Below are positions 53,054 through 61,432 of a stretch of DNA of 64,000 bases, one piece after another. Each line of letters starts with the position of its first letter. The stretch's first letter is position 1. The stretch covers positions 1-64,000 of the forward strand of contig PHCQ01000016.1 in the NCBI GenBank assembly GCA_002840835.1, in the 5' to 3' direction. The position numbers and the translations under genes were made by a program. Under the pieces are notes generated by a model. It ran no database searches. It had not been told where the DNA came from and saw only the letters and a list, made by a program, of their open reading frames with translations. The stretch is from Betaproteobacteria bacterium HGW-Betaproteobacteria-16 (GTDB lineage: Bacteria > Pseudomonadota > Gammaproteobacteria > Burkholderiales > Burkholderiaceae_C).

Positions 53054-53965
53054 TTAGAGTCGCTCTGTACAACCCTCGTCGTGCGCGCCAGCGTTGGCCG
53101 AACGCGATGACCGCAGCGGATAGGCCAGCCAGCCCGCGAAGTCCGCCAACGCAGGATAGGTTTCCGGCGTGGACAAACCGACCCGCTGTGGCTCCGGTGT
53201 CGCGCGCCAGCGGTAGGTGCCGAACACCTGATCCCACAACGGCACGGCGGTGCCAAAATTGAGAGCTTCGTCTGGCCGTGTGCTGTGGTGGCGGCGGTGC
53301 AGTTCGGCGGTGCCGATCACCAGGTTGAGCCAGCCCATGGTGCCGGGTGTGTTGGCGTGCGTGGCGAAGGACTGCGCTTGCGCCAGGATGCCGGCATAGA
53401 CGATCGCCTCAGCCCCGAAGCCGAGCAGCATCAGGGGCAGCACGCGCACCGCCTCCACCAGCACCACGTTGATGGGGTGGATGGTCACGTTGTTGGTGGC
53501 GTTCACGCCAGTCGGCGCGTGGTGCAGCGCGTGCACCCGCCAGAGCCAGCCGCCAGCGTGTTCCAGCCGGTGCACCGCGTACAGGCCGAGTTCGCCCACC
53601 CAGAGCGCCAGCGGCACCGCGACCCACAGCGGCAGATCCTGCAGCAAGGTGGGTGCGGGCCACACCTGTGCAAGCATCACGGCGCCTGCGAGCACCAGCC
53701 ACCGGGTTGCGCTTTGTGTGATGGCGGCCAACACGAAGTAGAAGCCGTCGCGGCGCAGGTCGGCGCGCGTGGGCACCCATTCGCGCCGGTGAGGCCAACG
53801 CCATTCCGCCATGCTGAGCCAGGCAATGATCAGCACGCTGGCCACCAGCGCCGTTTGTTCCAGCGCCCATCCCCTTGCATGTGCGGCTGACAGCCCGGCG
53901 AGCATCCCTGCCAGCAGCGTAAGGTGAGCCCAGTTCCACCCCGCATGTGTATGCTTCGTGTTCAT
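53054..53965 (-). CDS. Sterol desaturase / fatty acid hydroxylase family protein
   Basis: A 303-aa membrane di-iron enzyme. The histidine clusters are H132-x3-H136 (HRLEH), H145-x2-H148-H149 (HALHH) and H223-x2-H226-H227 (HRRHH), with further histidines at 163 and 203. Four to five hydrophobic segments surround them. It would hydroxylate or desaturate a lipid using O2. The ATG at 53965 is chosen; a longer frame to 54034 overlaps the divergent regulator. It is likely controlled by the Crp/Fnr-type gene across an 89-nt spacer. Confidence 0.88.
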   Translation of the reverse strand: MNTKHTHAGWNWAHLTLLAGMLAGLSAAHARGWALEQTALVASVLIIAWLSMAEWRWPHRREWVPTRADLRRDGFYFVLAAITQSATRWLVLAGAVMLAQVWPAPTLLQDLPLWVAVPLALWVGELGLYAVHRLEHAGGWLWRVHALHHAPTGVNATNNVTIHPINVVLVEAVRVLPLMLLGFGAEAIVYAGILAQAQSFATHANTPGTMGWLNLVIGTAELHRRHHSTRPDEALNFGTAVPLWDQVFGTYRWRATPEPQRVGLSTPETYPALADFAGWLAYPLRSSRSANAGAHDEGCTERL

Positions 53966-54054
53966 TTGAACGCCATGTCCTTCTCTGTGTGTTGACTTGG
54001 CGTGTATGGTGCGCAGCCTTGGCCGCCACCGCATTAACCTGGGTTCATTGCGCC

Positions 54055-54669
54055 ATGTCCCGCGACTTTCACTGCCTGGCCTGCCGCCCCGATATCGAAG
54101 CCATGCTGACAGCCGTGCCGGGCGCGTTGTCGCGATGGCAAGCCTTGCCGCGCCGCACCATCGCGGCCGGCGAATGCGTGCTGCGCCAGGGCGACATGGC
54201 GCGCCATGTGTGGTTCGTCCAGCAGGGGCTTGTGCGCTGTTATTTCCTGTCGGCCGATGGCCGGGAGCGCAATCGTTCGTTTCACGCCGAAGGCACCTGG
54301 GTGGGGGGTGGCACCCCGCCGCATCCGAGTCCGAGTCCGTACACGATGGAAGCCGTCGAGGCGCTGCAGTTGGTGGAAATGTCTTACGCCGAGCTGGCAG
54401 GCTGGCTGCACGACCTGCCTGCCACGCGCCCGGTGCTGGATGATGGTCTGAGCGCGGCCTTTGCCAAGCAGGCGGCGCGCGAGGCGGACCTGCTGCTGCT
54501 CGATGCCTCTTCGCGCTACCTCGCTTTCCAGTCCGAATACGGCGAGATCGAACAGCGCATCGCGCTTCACCACGTGGCGAGCTACCTGGGCATCACCAAT
54601 GTCGCGCTGTCGCGCATCCGTTCGCGGATGGGGCTGGTGGCGCCCCGCATGCGAAGAGCCGCAGCCTGA
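54055..54669 (+). CDS. Crp/Fnr-superfamily transcriptional regulator
   Basis: A 204-aa protein. Residues 20-110 form a cyclic-nucleotide-binding-like beta barrel (RRTIAAGECVLRQGDMARHV, VWFVQQGLVRCYFLS). The C-terminal region has a helix-turn-helix (HHVASYLGITNVALSRIRSR near residue 170). There is no Fnr-type cysteine cluster at the N-terminus, although C7 and C10 occur, and the cAMP-contacting residues are not obvious, so the ligand is unknown. It is divergent from the sterol-desaturase-family gene. Confidence 0.85.
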   Translation: MSRDFHCLACRPDIEAMLTAVPGALSRWQALPRRTIAAGECVLRQGDMARHVWFVQQGLVRCYFLSADGRERNRSFHAEGTWVGGGTPPHPSPSPYTMEAVEALQLVEMSYAELAGWLHDLPATRPVLDDGLSAAFAKQAAREADLLLLDASSRYLAFQSEYGEIEQRIALHHVASYLGITNVALSRIRSRMGLVAPRMRRAAA

Positions 54670-54720
54670 GTGCGCTTGTCCAGGCCTGGCCTCAGAGCCG
54701 CACCTGCCCAGGCTGTCGCA

Positions 54721-55896
54721 TCAATCGCGCGGTGATCCAGCCCCTGCTGATCCGGCGTTTTCCGCATCCCCATCCTCGTCCTTGTGCAGCTTGATCCCCA
54801 TGCGCTCGGCGCGTTTGGCCCACAGCTGCCGGGCCATTTGCTGCATGTCCGCGACCTTGTCGCCTTCGTCAAGAATCTCGATGCCCAGCAGGGTCTCGAC
54901 CACGTCTTCGAGCGTGACCAGGCCCTTGGTTTCGCCGTATTCGCCCACCACCAGGGCAATGTGCTGGCGCTGTTCCAGCAGGGTCTCCAGCAGACGCGAA
55001 AGTAGCGTGCTGGACAGCACGGCCACGATCTCACGCTGGAAGGTGGACACAGGCAGGTCGCCCTTGCCCTGGTTCTGCGCCACCAGCAGGTCTTCGCGCA
55101 GCACAAAGCCGGTGACCGCGTCCAGGTTGTCGCCGAAGATGGGCAGGCGCGAGAAAGGCGTCTTCTCTGGCGTGCTCAGGGCGTCGCTGACCTTGGTGTC
55201 TCTTTGCAGTGCGGCCACCACAATGCGTGGCGTCATCACCGTGCTGGCCTCGACCGACTTGAATAAAAACAGGTTGCGGATGATCTTGGACTCGCGCTCG
55301 TTGATCATGCCCTGTTCCTGGCCGATGCCGGCCATGGCCACGAATTCGTCGCGGCTGAAGTGGTGGAGCTTCTGTCCGCCGGAGATCATCTGGGTCAGCT
55401 TTTCAGAGACCACGATCAGCGGGTACATGCTCTTGATCAGCAGGTTCACAAAGGTGCCGGTCATGCCCGCGAGCTGGCGCCAGTACACAGCGCCCAGGGT
55501 CTTGGGCACGATCTCTGAGAGGAACAGGATGAGCAGCGTCATGACCGCCGAAAACAGGCCGAACCAGGCGCTGCCGAACACGGCCGTGGCCTTGGAGCCC
55601 GCGCCAATGGCGCCCACGGTGTGTGCAATGGTGTTGACCGTGAGGATGGCGGCCAGGGACTGGTCGATCTTGTCTTCCTTGAGCTGCTTGAGCATTTCAG
55701 CCTTTTTGGGCTGGGTTTCGCGCAAGCCGGCGATGTAGGAAGGGGTGATGCTCAGCAGCGTGGCTTCGGCCACCGAGCAGAGGAAAGAAAACAGCAGTGC
55801 AAGCACCACGTACAACACCAGCAGAAAGGCGTCGCCGCCGAGGGAGACGCTGGTCAAGGTGTTGAGGGTGTCAGGCAATACGGAGGCGGGGTCCAT
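54721..55896 (-). CDS. CNNM/HlyC-CorC family membrane protein with CBS domains
   Basis: A 391-aa protein. Residues 20-180 form the DUF21/CNNM membrane domain with four hydrophobic segments (VVLALLFSFLCSVAEATLLSI, AILTVNTIAHTVGAIGAGSKA, FLSEIVPKTLGAVY). A CBS pair follows around 200-335 (VMTPRIVVAAL, IALVVGEYGETKGLVTLEDV). The family is linked to magnesium or other divalent-cation efflux. The C-terminal corlike domain is missing; the protein ends in a charged tail. The ATG at 55896 is preferred over a TTG at 55926. Confidence 0.88.
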   Translation of the reverse strand: MDPASVLPDTLNTLTSVSLGGDAFLLVLYVVLALLFSFLCSVAEATLLSITPSYIAGLRETQPKKAEMLKQLKEDKIDQSLAAILTVNTIAHTVGAIGAGSKATAVFGSAWFGLFSAVMTLLILFLSEIVPKTLGAVYWRQLAGMTGTFVNLLIKSMYPLIVVSEKLTQMISGGQKLHHFSRDEFVAMAGIGQEQGMINERESKIIRNLFLFKSVEASTVMTPRIVVAALQRDTKVSDALSTPEKTPFSRLPIFGDNLDAVTGFVLREDLLVAQNQGKGDLPVSTFQREIVAVLSSTLLSRLLETLLEQRQHIALVVGEYGETKGLVTLEDVVETLLGIEILDEGDKVADMQQMARQLWAKRAERMGIKLHKDEDGDAENAGSAGAGSPRD

Positions 55897-56050
55897 GGAG
55901 GGAATTGGTGGTGAAGAGGAGGTCAAGGATACAGATAGGACTCACGGCTTGGTCCTGGCCCCCTCTTTTTTCGTTCGCGCGGGAGGTGTTTGACAGGGCA
56001 TTCAGTGTGGAGGCATGGCCCTCTTCCGGTCGACCCGGACAGTGACAGTC

Positions 56051-58544
56051 TCATCCCCCGCTGCGCAACAGCATGGCGGGGTTGAGGGACATCTGGCGCA
56101 GCAAGTAGCGTGCGCCCAGCCCCAGGCTGATGGCACTCACGCCCACGGCGGTGAGCACGCCGCTCCAGTACAGCCCGGAGGGGTCCATGTCCAGCCGCCA
56201 GCGCAGCAGGCCGGTGGCCAGCGCGCTGCCGGCCAGCACGGCAAAGCTTGCGGTCACCCCGGCCAGCAAGGTGTATTCCCAGTACAGCACACGGCGCAGG
56301 CTGGAATGGCGCGCACCCAGGGCGTGCATCACGGTGGCGTCGAACACCTGGCGGGTGCGGCTGGCGGCCACCACGCTGGCCAGCACCAGCAGGCTGGCGG
56401 CCAGGCACACACCGGCCACCACCACCAGGCCGCTGCTGGCACGGCCCATCAAGGCGCGGGTTTCGCGCAGCAGCGATTCGGTGCGCACGCTGGCGATGTT
56501 GGGTGCCACGGCGGCCAGGCGGTCTTGCGCGGACAGGGCTTCATCGGCCGGCAGCCAGGCGGCGCCCACGTGGCGGGTGATGAAGGGGTCGAGCACGCCG
56601 TCGCTGAAGATCGCTTCCAGCCACAGGCGCGACTGCATGCGGCGCTGGCTGTAGATGGCCGACAGCGTGACGTCCACCGGTGTGCCCATGATCTCGAAGC
56701 GCAGCGCGTCGCCCACCTTCAGGCCGAGCTGGTCGGCCTCCCGGTCTTCCATGGCCACCAGCGGTTCGCCGGTGTGGTCGGCCGGCCACCATTGCCCGCG
56801 GTCGATCACCACGTCGTCGATGTTGCCGGCGCGGTTGCTCAGCTTGTGCTCGTCGCGCGCCTCCATGGCGCGTTCGCCATCGGTGCTGCTGCGCAGGACT
56901 TCGCCGTTCACCGCCACCAGCCGCCCCAGCACCAGCGGCGCGGTCTGCACACGGTCCAGGCCGGGCGCGGCCTGCAGGGTTTCGCGCAGGGTGTCGATCT
57001 GTTCGGTCTGCACGTCGTAGAACACCAGGGCCGGTGCGTTGGCCGGTACGGTTTCGTTCACCGTGCGCAGCAGCGACACCACCACCAGCGTGCAGGCCAC
57101 CAGCAGGGTGAGCGCCGAGCCCAGCGACAGCAGCGCAGGCCGCAGCGGCGAGTGCGGCTGCTGCAGGCCGGCCAACGCCAGCTGCAATTCCACGGGCGGC
57201 TGCCAGCGCGTCATGCCCTGTACCTGGCGCGCCACGTGTTTCAGCCCGCGCGTGATGCCTTCCAGCAGCAACAGCAGGCCAGCGGTGGCGGCCACGAAGG
57301 CCAGGCCAAATCGCGGGTCGGGCAGGGTGAGCACCAACAGCAGCAACACCACGCCGGCCGCAGCGGCCGTGAGCCACCACGTGCTGCGCGGGGTCGTGAG
57401 GTTGGCGCCATTGACGCCGCGAAACAGTGCAGCGGGGGAGATCGACAGCGCGCGGCCCAGCGCCGGCAAGGCGAAGGCCACGGCCGTGAGCACGCCAAAC
57501 ATCAGCGCCACCAGCGAAGAAGGCCACAGCCCGACCAGCAGCACCGCCATGGGCAAACGCTCGGCCGTGGCGAAGGCGGCTGCCAGGGCCAGGGCATTGC
57601 CCAGCAGCACGCCTGCAGCACTGGCCAGCAGCGCCAGCATCACGATCTGCAGCAGCACCATCGCGGCCAGTTGTCTGTCACGCAGGCCCAGCGCGCGCAG
57701 CGTGGCCAGTGAGGTGAGCTTGCCTTGCAGGTAGGCCTGCACGCTGTTGAACACGCCCAGGCCGCCAATGAACAGCGCAGAGAACCCGATCAGCAGCAGG
57801 CCGGAGCCGATCTGTGCCAGCACCTCGGCCATGCGTGCGCTGCGCTGGTCGAAGGTCTGCACCTCGGCGTCCAGTGCGGGGAAGGCGGCCACAAAGGCGT
57901 CGCGCCACTCGTTGGCAGGTTCGTCGGTGCGCACGCGGTAGTGGTACTCCACGCGGCTGAGGGGCTGCACAAGTCCGGTCGCCTTTAGCGCACCATCGGC
58001 CACCAGCACGGGGGCGCCACCCCAGTCGGCGCGCAGGCTGCGGTCGGGCTGGCGGGTGATGAGGGCGCGCACCTCCAGGTTCAGATCGCCAATGTCGATG
58101 CGGTCGCCAGGCTGCAAGTTCAGGCGCTGGGCCAGGGTGGCGTCCACCGCTGCACCCCAGTCGGCGCCGCGCGGGGCCAGGGCCGCGTCCAGCGCAGAGG
58201 CCGGGGCCAGCGTCACTTCGCCGTACAGCGGGTACTGCGCATCGGTGCTTTGCAGTTCAATGAGTTGCGCCTGCCCGCTGGCAGTGCGCAACATGGTGCG
58301 CAACTCGACCATGCGCGAGACGGTGGCGGTGTCGTTCATCCAGGCCATCACGTCGGCGGGCAGGGGTTGCTGGTATTCCACTTCCACGTCGCCGCCGAAC
58401 AGCAGGCGCGCGTCGGAGCGCAGCGCGTCGGCCACCTGGCGGTACAGGCCACCGCCGGCCGCCACCAGCGAAACGCCCAGCACCAGGCAGGCGCAGAAGA
58501 TCCACAGGCTGCGGCCACTGCGGCGCAGGTCGCGCCAGGCCAGA

Positions 58545-58561
<17 letters not shown>
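56051..58561 (-). CDS. FtsX-family ABC transporter permease (YbbP-like)
   Basis: An 836-aa inner-membrane permease with two FtsX-like modules and large periplasmic loops: a first segment near residues 19-38, four near 255-430, and three at the C-terminus. It pairs with the ATPase gene directly upstream, whose end overlaps its start by 17 nt. The YbbAP-type system is linked to lipid or lipoprotein handling, or to export of hydrophobic molecules across the envelope; the substrate is unproven. Confidence 0.9.
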
Positions 58562-59306
<745 letters not shown>

Positions 59307-59457
59307 TCGGTGCGGGAAGCGTGGGGGAGGGCGCCAGGGTCAGGTGTGCTGTCTGTGCGGCAGGGCAACGCAGTGTGAGGCCATTGCCCGACGGAGGTTC
59401 CTGGTGCGTCCGAAGGTTTGTCGCAACGGTTCGAGCGGCATGGCGTCGGGAGTGGGT

Positions 59458-60135
59458 TCAGCGCGGAGGCAGGGTCCACACGCGCTCGCCTCCCACGGCG
59501 TGGTGCTGACGGCCTGGCGCGGCGCCCAGCACATGGCCGCCGGTGAAGGCACCAAAGGCGGGCAGGATGGATTGTCCCGGCTCACTCACGAAACAGGGCA
59601 GGCGCAGCCGGTCACGGCCCGGGCCTTGCAGCGCCACCACGGGGTGCAGGTGGCCGGCCAGCACGTGGTGGGTGGGATGGCTTTGTGGATGGTGACAGCA
59701 AGCAAAGGGTCCGAGCAACCAGGGTTCGTCCACCACGGCAATGCCCAGCGAGGGAGGTGGGTCACCGGCGCGATCGTCGTGGTTGCCGCGCACCAGGGTG
59801 GCGTCCAGTGCAGCGTGGCGTTCGCGCCAGGCCTGCAGCGATGCCAGCACATGTGGTGTGCGCGCGGCTGGCGCGTGAAGGAAGTCGCCCAGGCACACCA
59901 GGCGGCGAGCCTGGTGGCGGGTGATCAGTTCGTCGAGCCGCGTGAGGTTGTCCTGCGAAGTGCCGTGCGGCACGGGTTGGCCCAGTGCACGGTAAGTCGC
60001 CGCCTTGCCCAGGTGCAGGTCGGCCACGAACAGCGTGTGGGCAGCCGGCCACCAAAGCGCACGCTCGGGCAGCAGGTGCAGGCTTTCACCGGCCCATTCG
60101 ACGCAGGCGTGAGGAGGTTCGGCGATGGGGAGCAT
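59458..60135 (-). CDS. pdeM: Ligase-associated DNA damage response endonuclease PdeM
   Basis: A 225-aa calcineurin-like metallophosphoesterase. The two-metal site is visible as D39-x-H41 (VADLHLGK), D84 (LGDFLHA), N118-H119 (RGNHDD) and GHLH at 161-164. PdeM proteins are encoded with an Lhr-type helicase, and often a DNA ligase and an exonuclease, in a bacterial DNA-repair set; the helicase gene lies 1.3 kb upstream on the same strand, separated by a glycosyltransferase gene. The ATG at 60135 is preferred over a frame opening at 60246. Confidence 0.88.
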   Translation of the reverse strand: MLPIAEPPHACVEWAGESLHLLPERALWWPAAHTLFVADLHLGKAATYRALGQPVPHGTSQDNLTRLDELITRHQARRLVCLGDFLHAPAARTPHVLASLQAWRERHAALDATLVRGNHDDRAGDPPPSLGIAVVDEPWLLGPFACCHHPQSHPTHHVLAGHLHPVVALQGPGRDRLRLPCFVSEPGQSILPAFGAFTGGHVLGAAPGRQHHAVGGERVWTLPPR

Positions 60136-60280
60136 GCCCTGGATTGTGGGCAGATGTTGCCGGCAAGTGTGTGACAGCGGGCCAGACCTGAGCGCACCGC
60201 GGGGAGAACGGTGGTAGGGTGTTTGCCCAGACTCAACAAAAGTCAAGGCAGCCCGTTCGTGTCGGGCACGTGCTCAAGCG

Positions 60281-61252
60281 TCAGACCTCATCCGCGCGAA
60301 CCTGCGGTGGGCTCAGAAATTTCATGCGTCGTCGAATGCGCCCACCATTTCGTGCCACAGCCTGCCGCACCCACAACGTCGCTGCTTGGGGAAGAGAGCG
60401 CCAGCCTGTGCGGACGGTCTCGCAGGCCCATGACCAGCTCAGTTTGCCGGTGTATTCGGGGTGCCAGGGTTTGGCGACGGTGAAGTGGCAAACGCCACTG
60501 AGTGAGTCAACGGCCGCTTGGTTCGTCGGACCATTGGTTGGCATCTCAAGTGAGGGCACCACGCCGACGTTGGATACCTGAATGTTCCAGCGCGGGTCGA
60601 GCCGGCCCCAGTTTCCCGCCAATGTGGCGTTGAGCGCATCTTGGTCCGGGAAGCTGAGGCGATGGCTGTGCTGGTCAAGAAACTGGAAGGCGCGCTCGGA
60701 GATTTTTTCGGATTCCCAGACAGGTAGGTTGAATAGCAGCATGCCTGCATTGAAATAGACCGCTCCTGCAGGCGCTTCAATTTCCGGAAAACGGTCCCGC
60801 ACGAATTCGTCGAATGCTCCGAGTGCATAGTCCTGAACCGCCCAAGCCGGGAAGGAGCCCAAGTCGGTATCCCAAAGAGGGGCAAGATTGGTGGTGACCA
60901 GAATATCGCTATCCAGATAGAGCGCTTTTTTTCTTCCACTCGGAAAAAATTCTGGAACCATGATCCGCAAATAGGTGGACTGGGAATATATGCCACTGTT
61001 GAAGCCTGCAAACCGTTCCATCTGCGGTGCAATGAACCTCAGGGTCATCCGTGGGTGCGCTCCGCCCAGCGCCGTCTGAATTCGCGCGCAATTGGCCGCA
61101 CCTAACCCGCCATCGGCAATCACGATCTCCACTTCCCGATCCTTGTCCAGTCGCCGAAGCGCTGAATGCAGTGTCACAGTCAAAGGCATCGCATAAGCGG
61201 CGTCCGCAGCGACGATGATGCTGATGGGTTCTGTTGGTTCGGCTTTGTTCAT
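60281..61252 (-). CDS. GT8-family glycosyltransferase
   Basis: A 323-aa enzyme transferring a sugar from a nucleotide-sugar donor, probably in lipopolysaccharide or another surface glycan. The N-terminal strand IIVAADAAYAMPLTVTLHS and the metal-binding LDSDI (D114, D116) define the family. GAVYFNAGMLLFNLP near residue 165 and SFPDQDALNATL near 200 are further GT8 features, as is HFTVAKPWHP near 260. A basic C-terminal tail suggests membrane association. GC content is visibly lower than in its neighbours, pointing to acquisition by transfer. Confidence 0.9.
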   Translation of the reverse strand: MNKAEPTEPISIIVAADAAYAMPLTVTLHSALRRLDKDREVEIVIADGGLGAANCARIQTALGGAHPRMTLRFIAPQMERFAGFNSGIYSQSTYLRIMVPEFFPSGRKKALYLDSDILVTTNLAPLWDTDLGSFPAWAVQDYALGAFDEFVRDRFPEIEAPAGAVYFNAGMLLFNLPVWESEKISERAFQFLDQHSHRLSFPDQDALNATLAGNWGRLDPRWNIQVSNVGVVPSLEMPTNGPTNQAAVDSLSGVCHFTVAKPWHPEYTGKLSWSWACETVRTGWRSLPQAATLWVRQAVARNGGRIRRRMKFLSPPQVRADEV

Positions 61253-61432
61253 GATCAAACGTGGGGAAGCTTCTCATTGAAAGCAGTGACGATATCGCGC
61301 TCGCAGTTCACGTGTTATTTAACTTGCAGGGCTTAGAAGCGACCCAAGGAAGCAATGATGGTGTTGGCGAACACCATTGTGGAGGCTTTGTAGCATTCTG
61401 AAAATGGCTTTCACGCGGTCATGAAAAAGGGT
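61253..61432 (-). promoter_or_regulatory. Low-GC spacer with hairpin between helicase and GT8 genes
   Basis: 180 nt of unusually low GC. A perfect ATGGTGTT-GGCG-AACACCAT hairpin (61358-61377) lies 55 nt after the helicase stop and about 105 nt before the GT8 start. It lacks a U-tract. The spacer probably holds the GT8 promoter; the helicase transcript may end here. Confidence 0.4.

Noticed and set aside
60281..60600. Possible pseudogene at the GT8 3' end
   Set aside because: The reading frame is intact with family features to near residue 270 and a plausible basic tail; there is no internal stop or frameshift.
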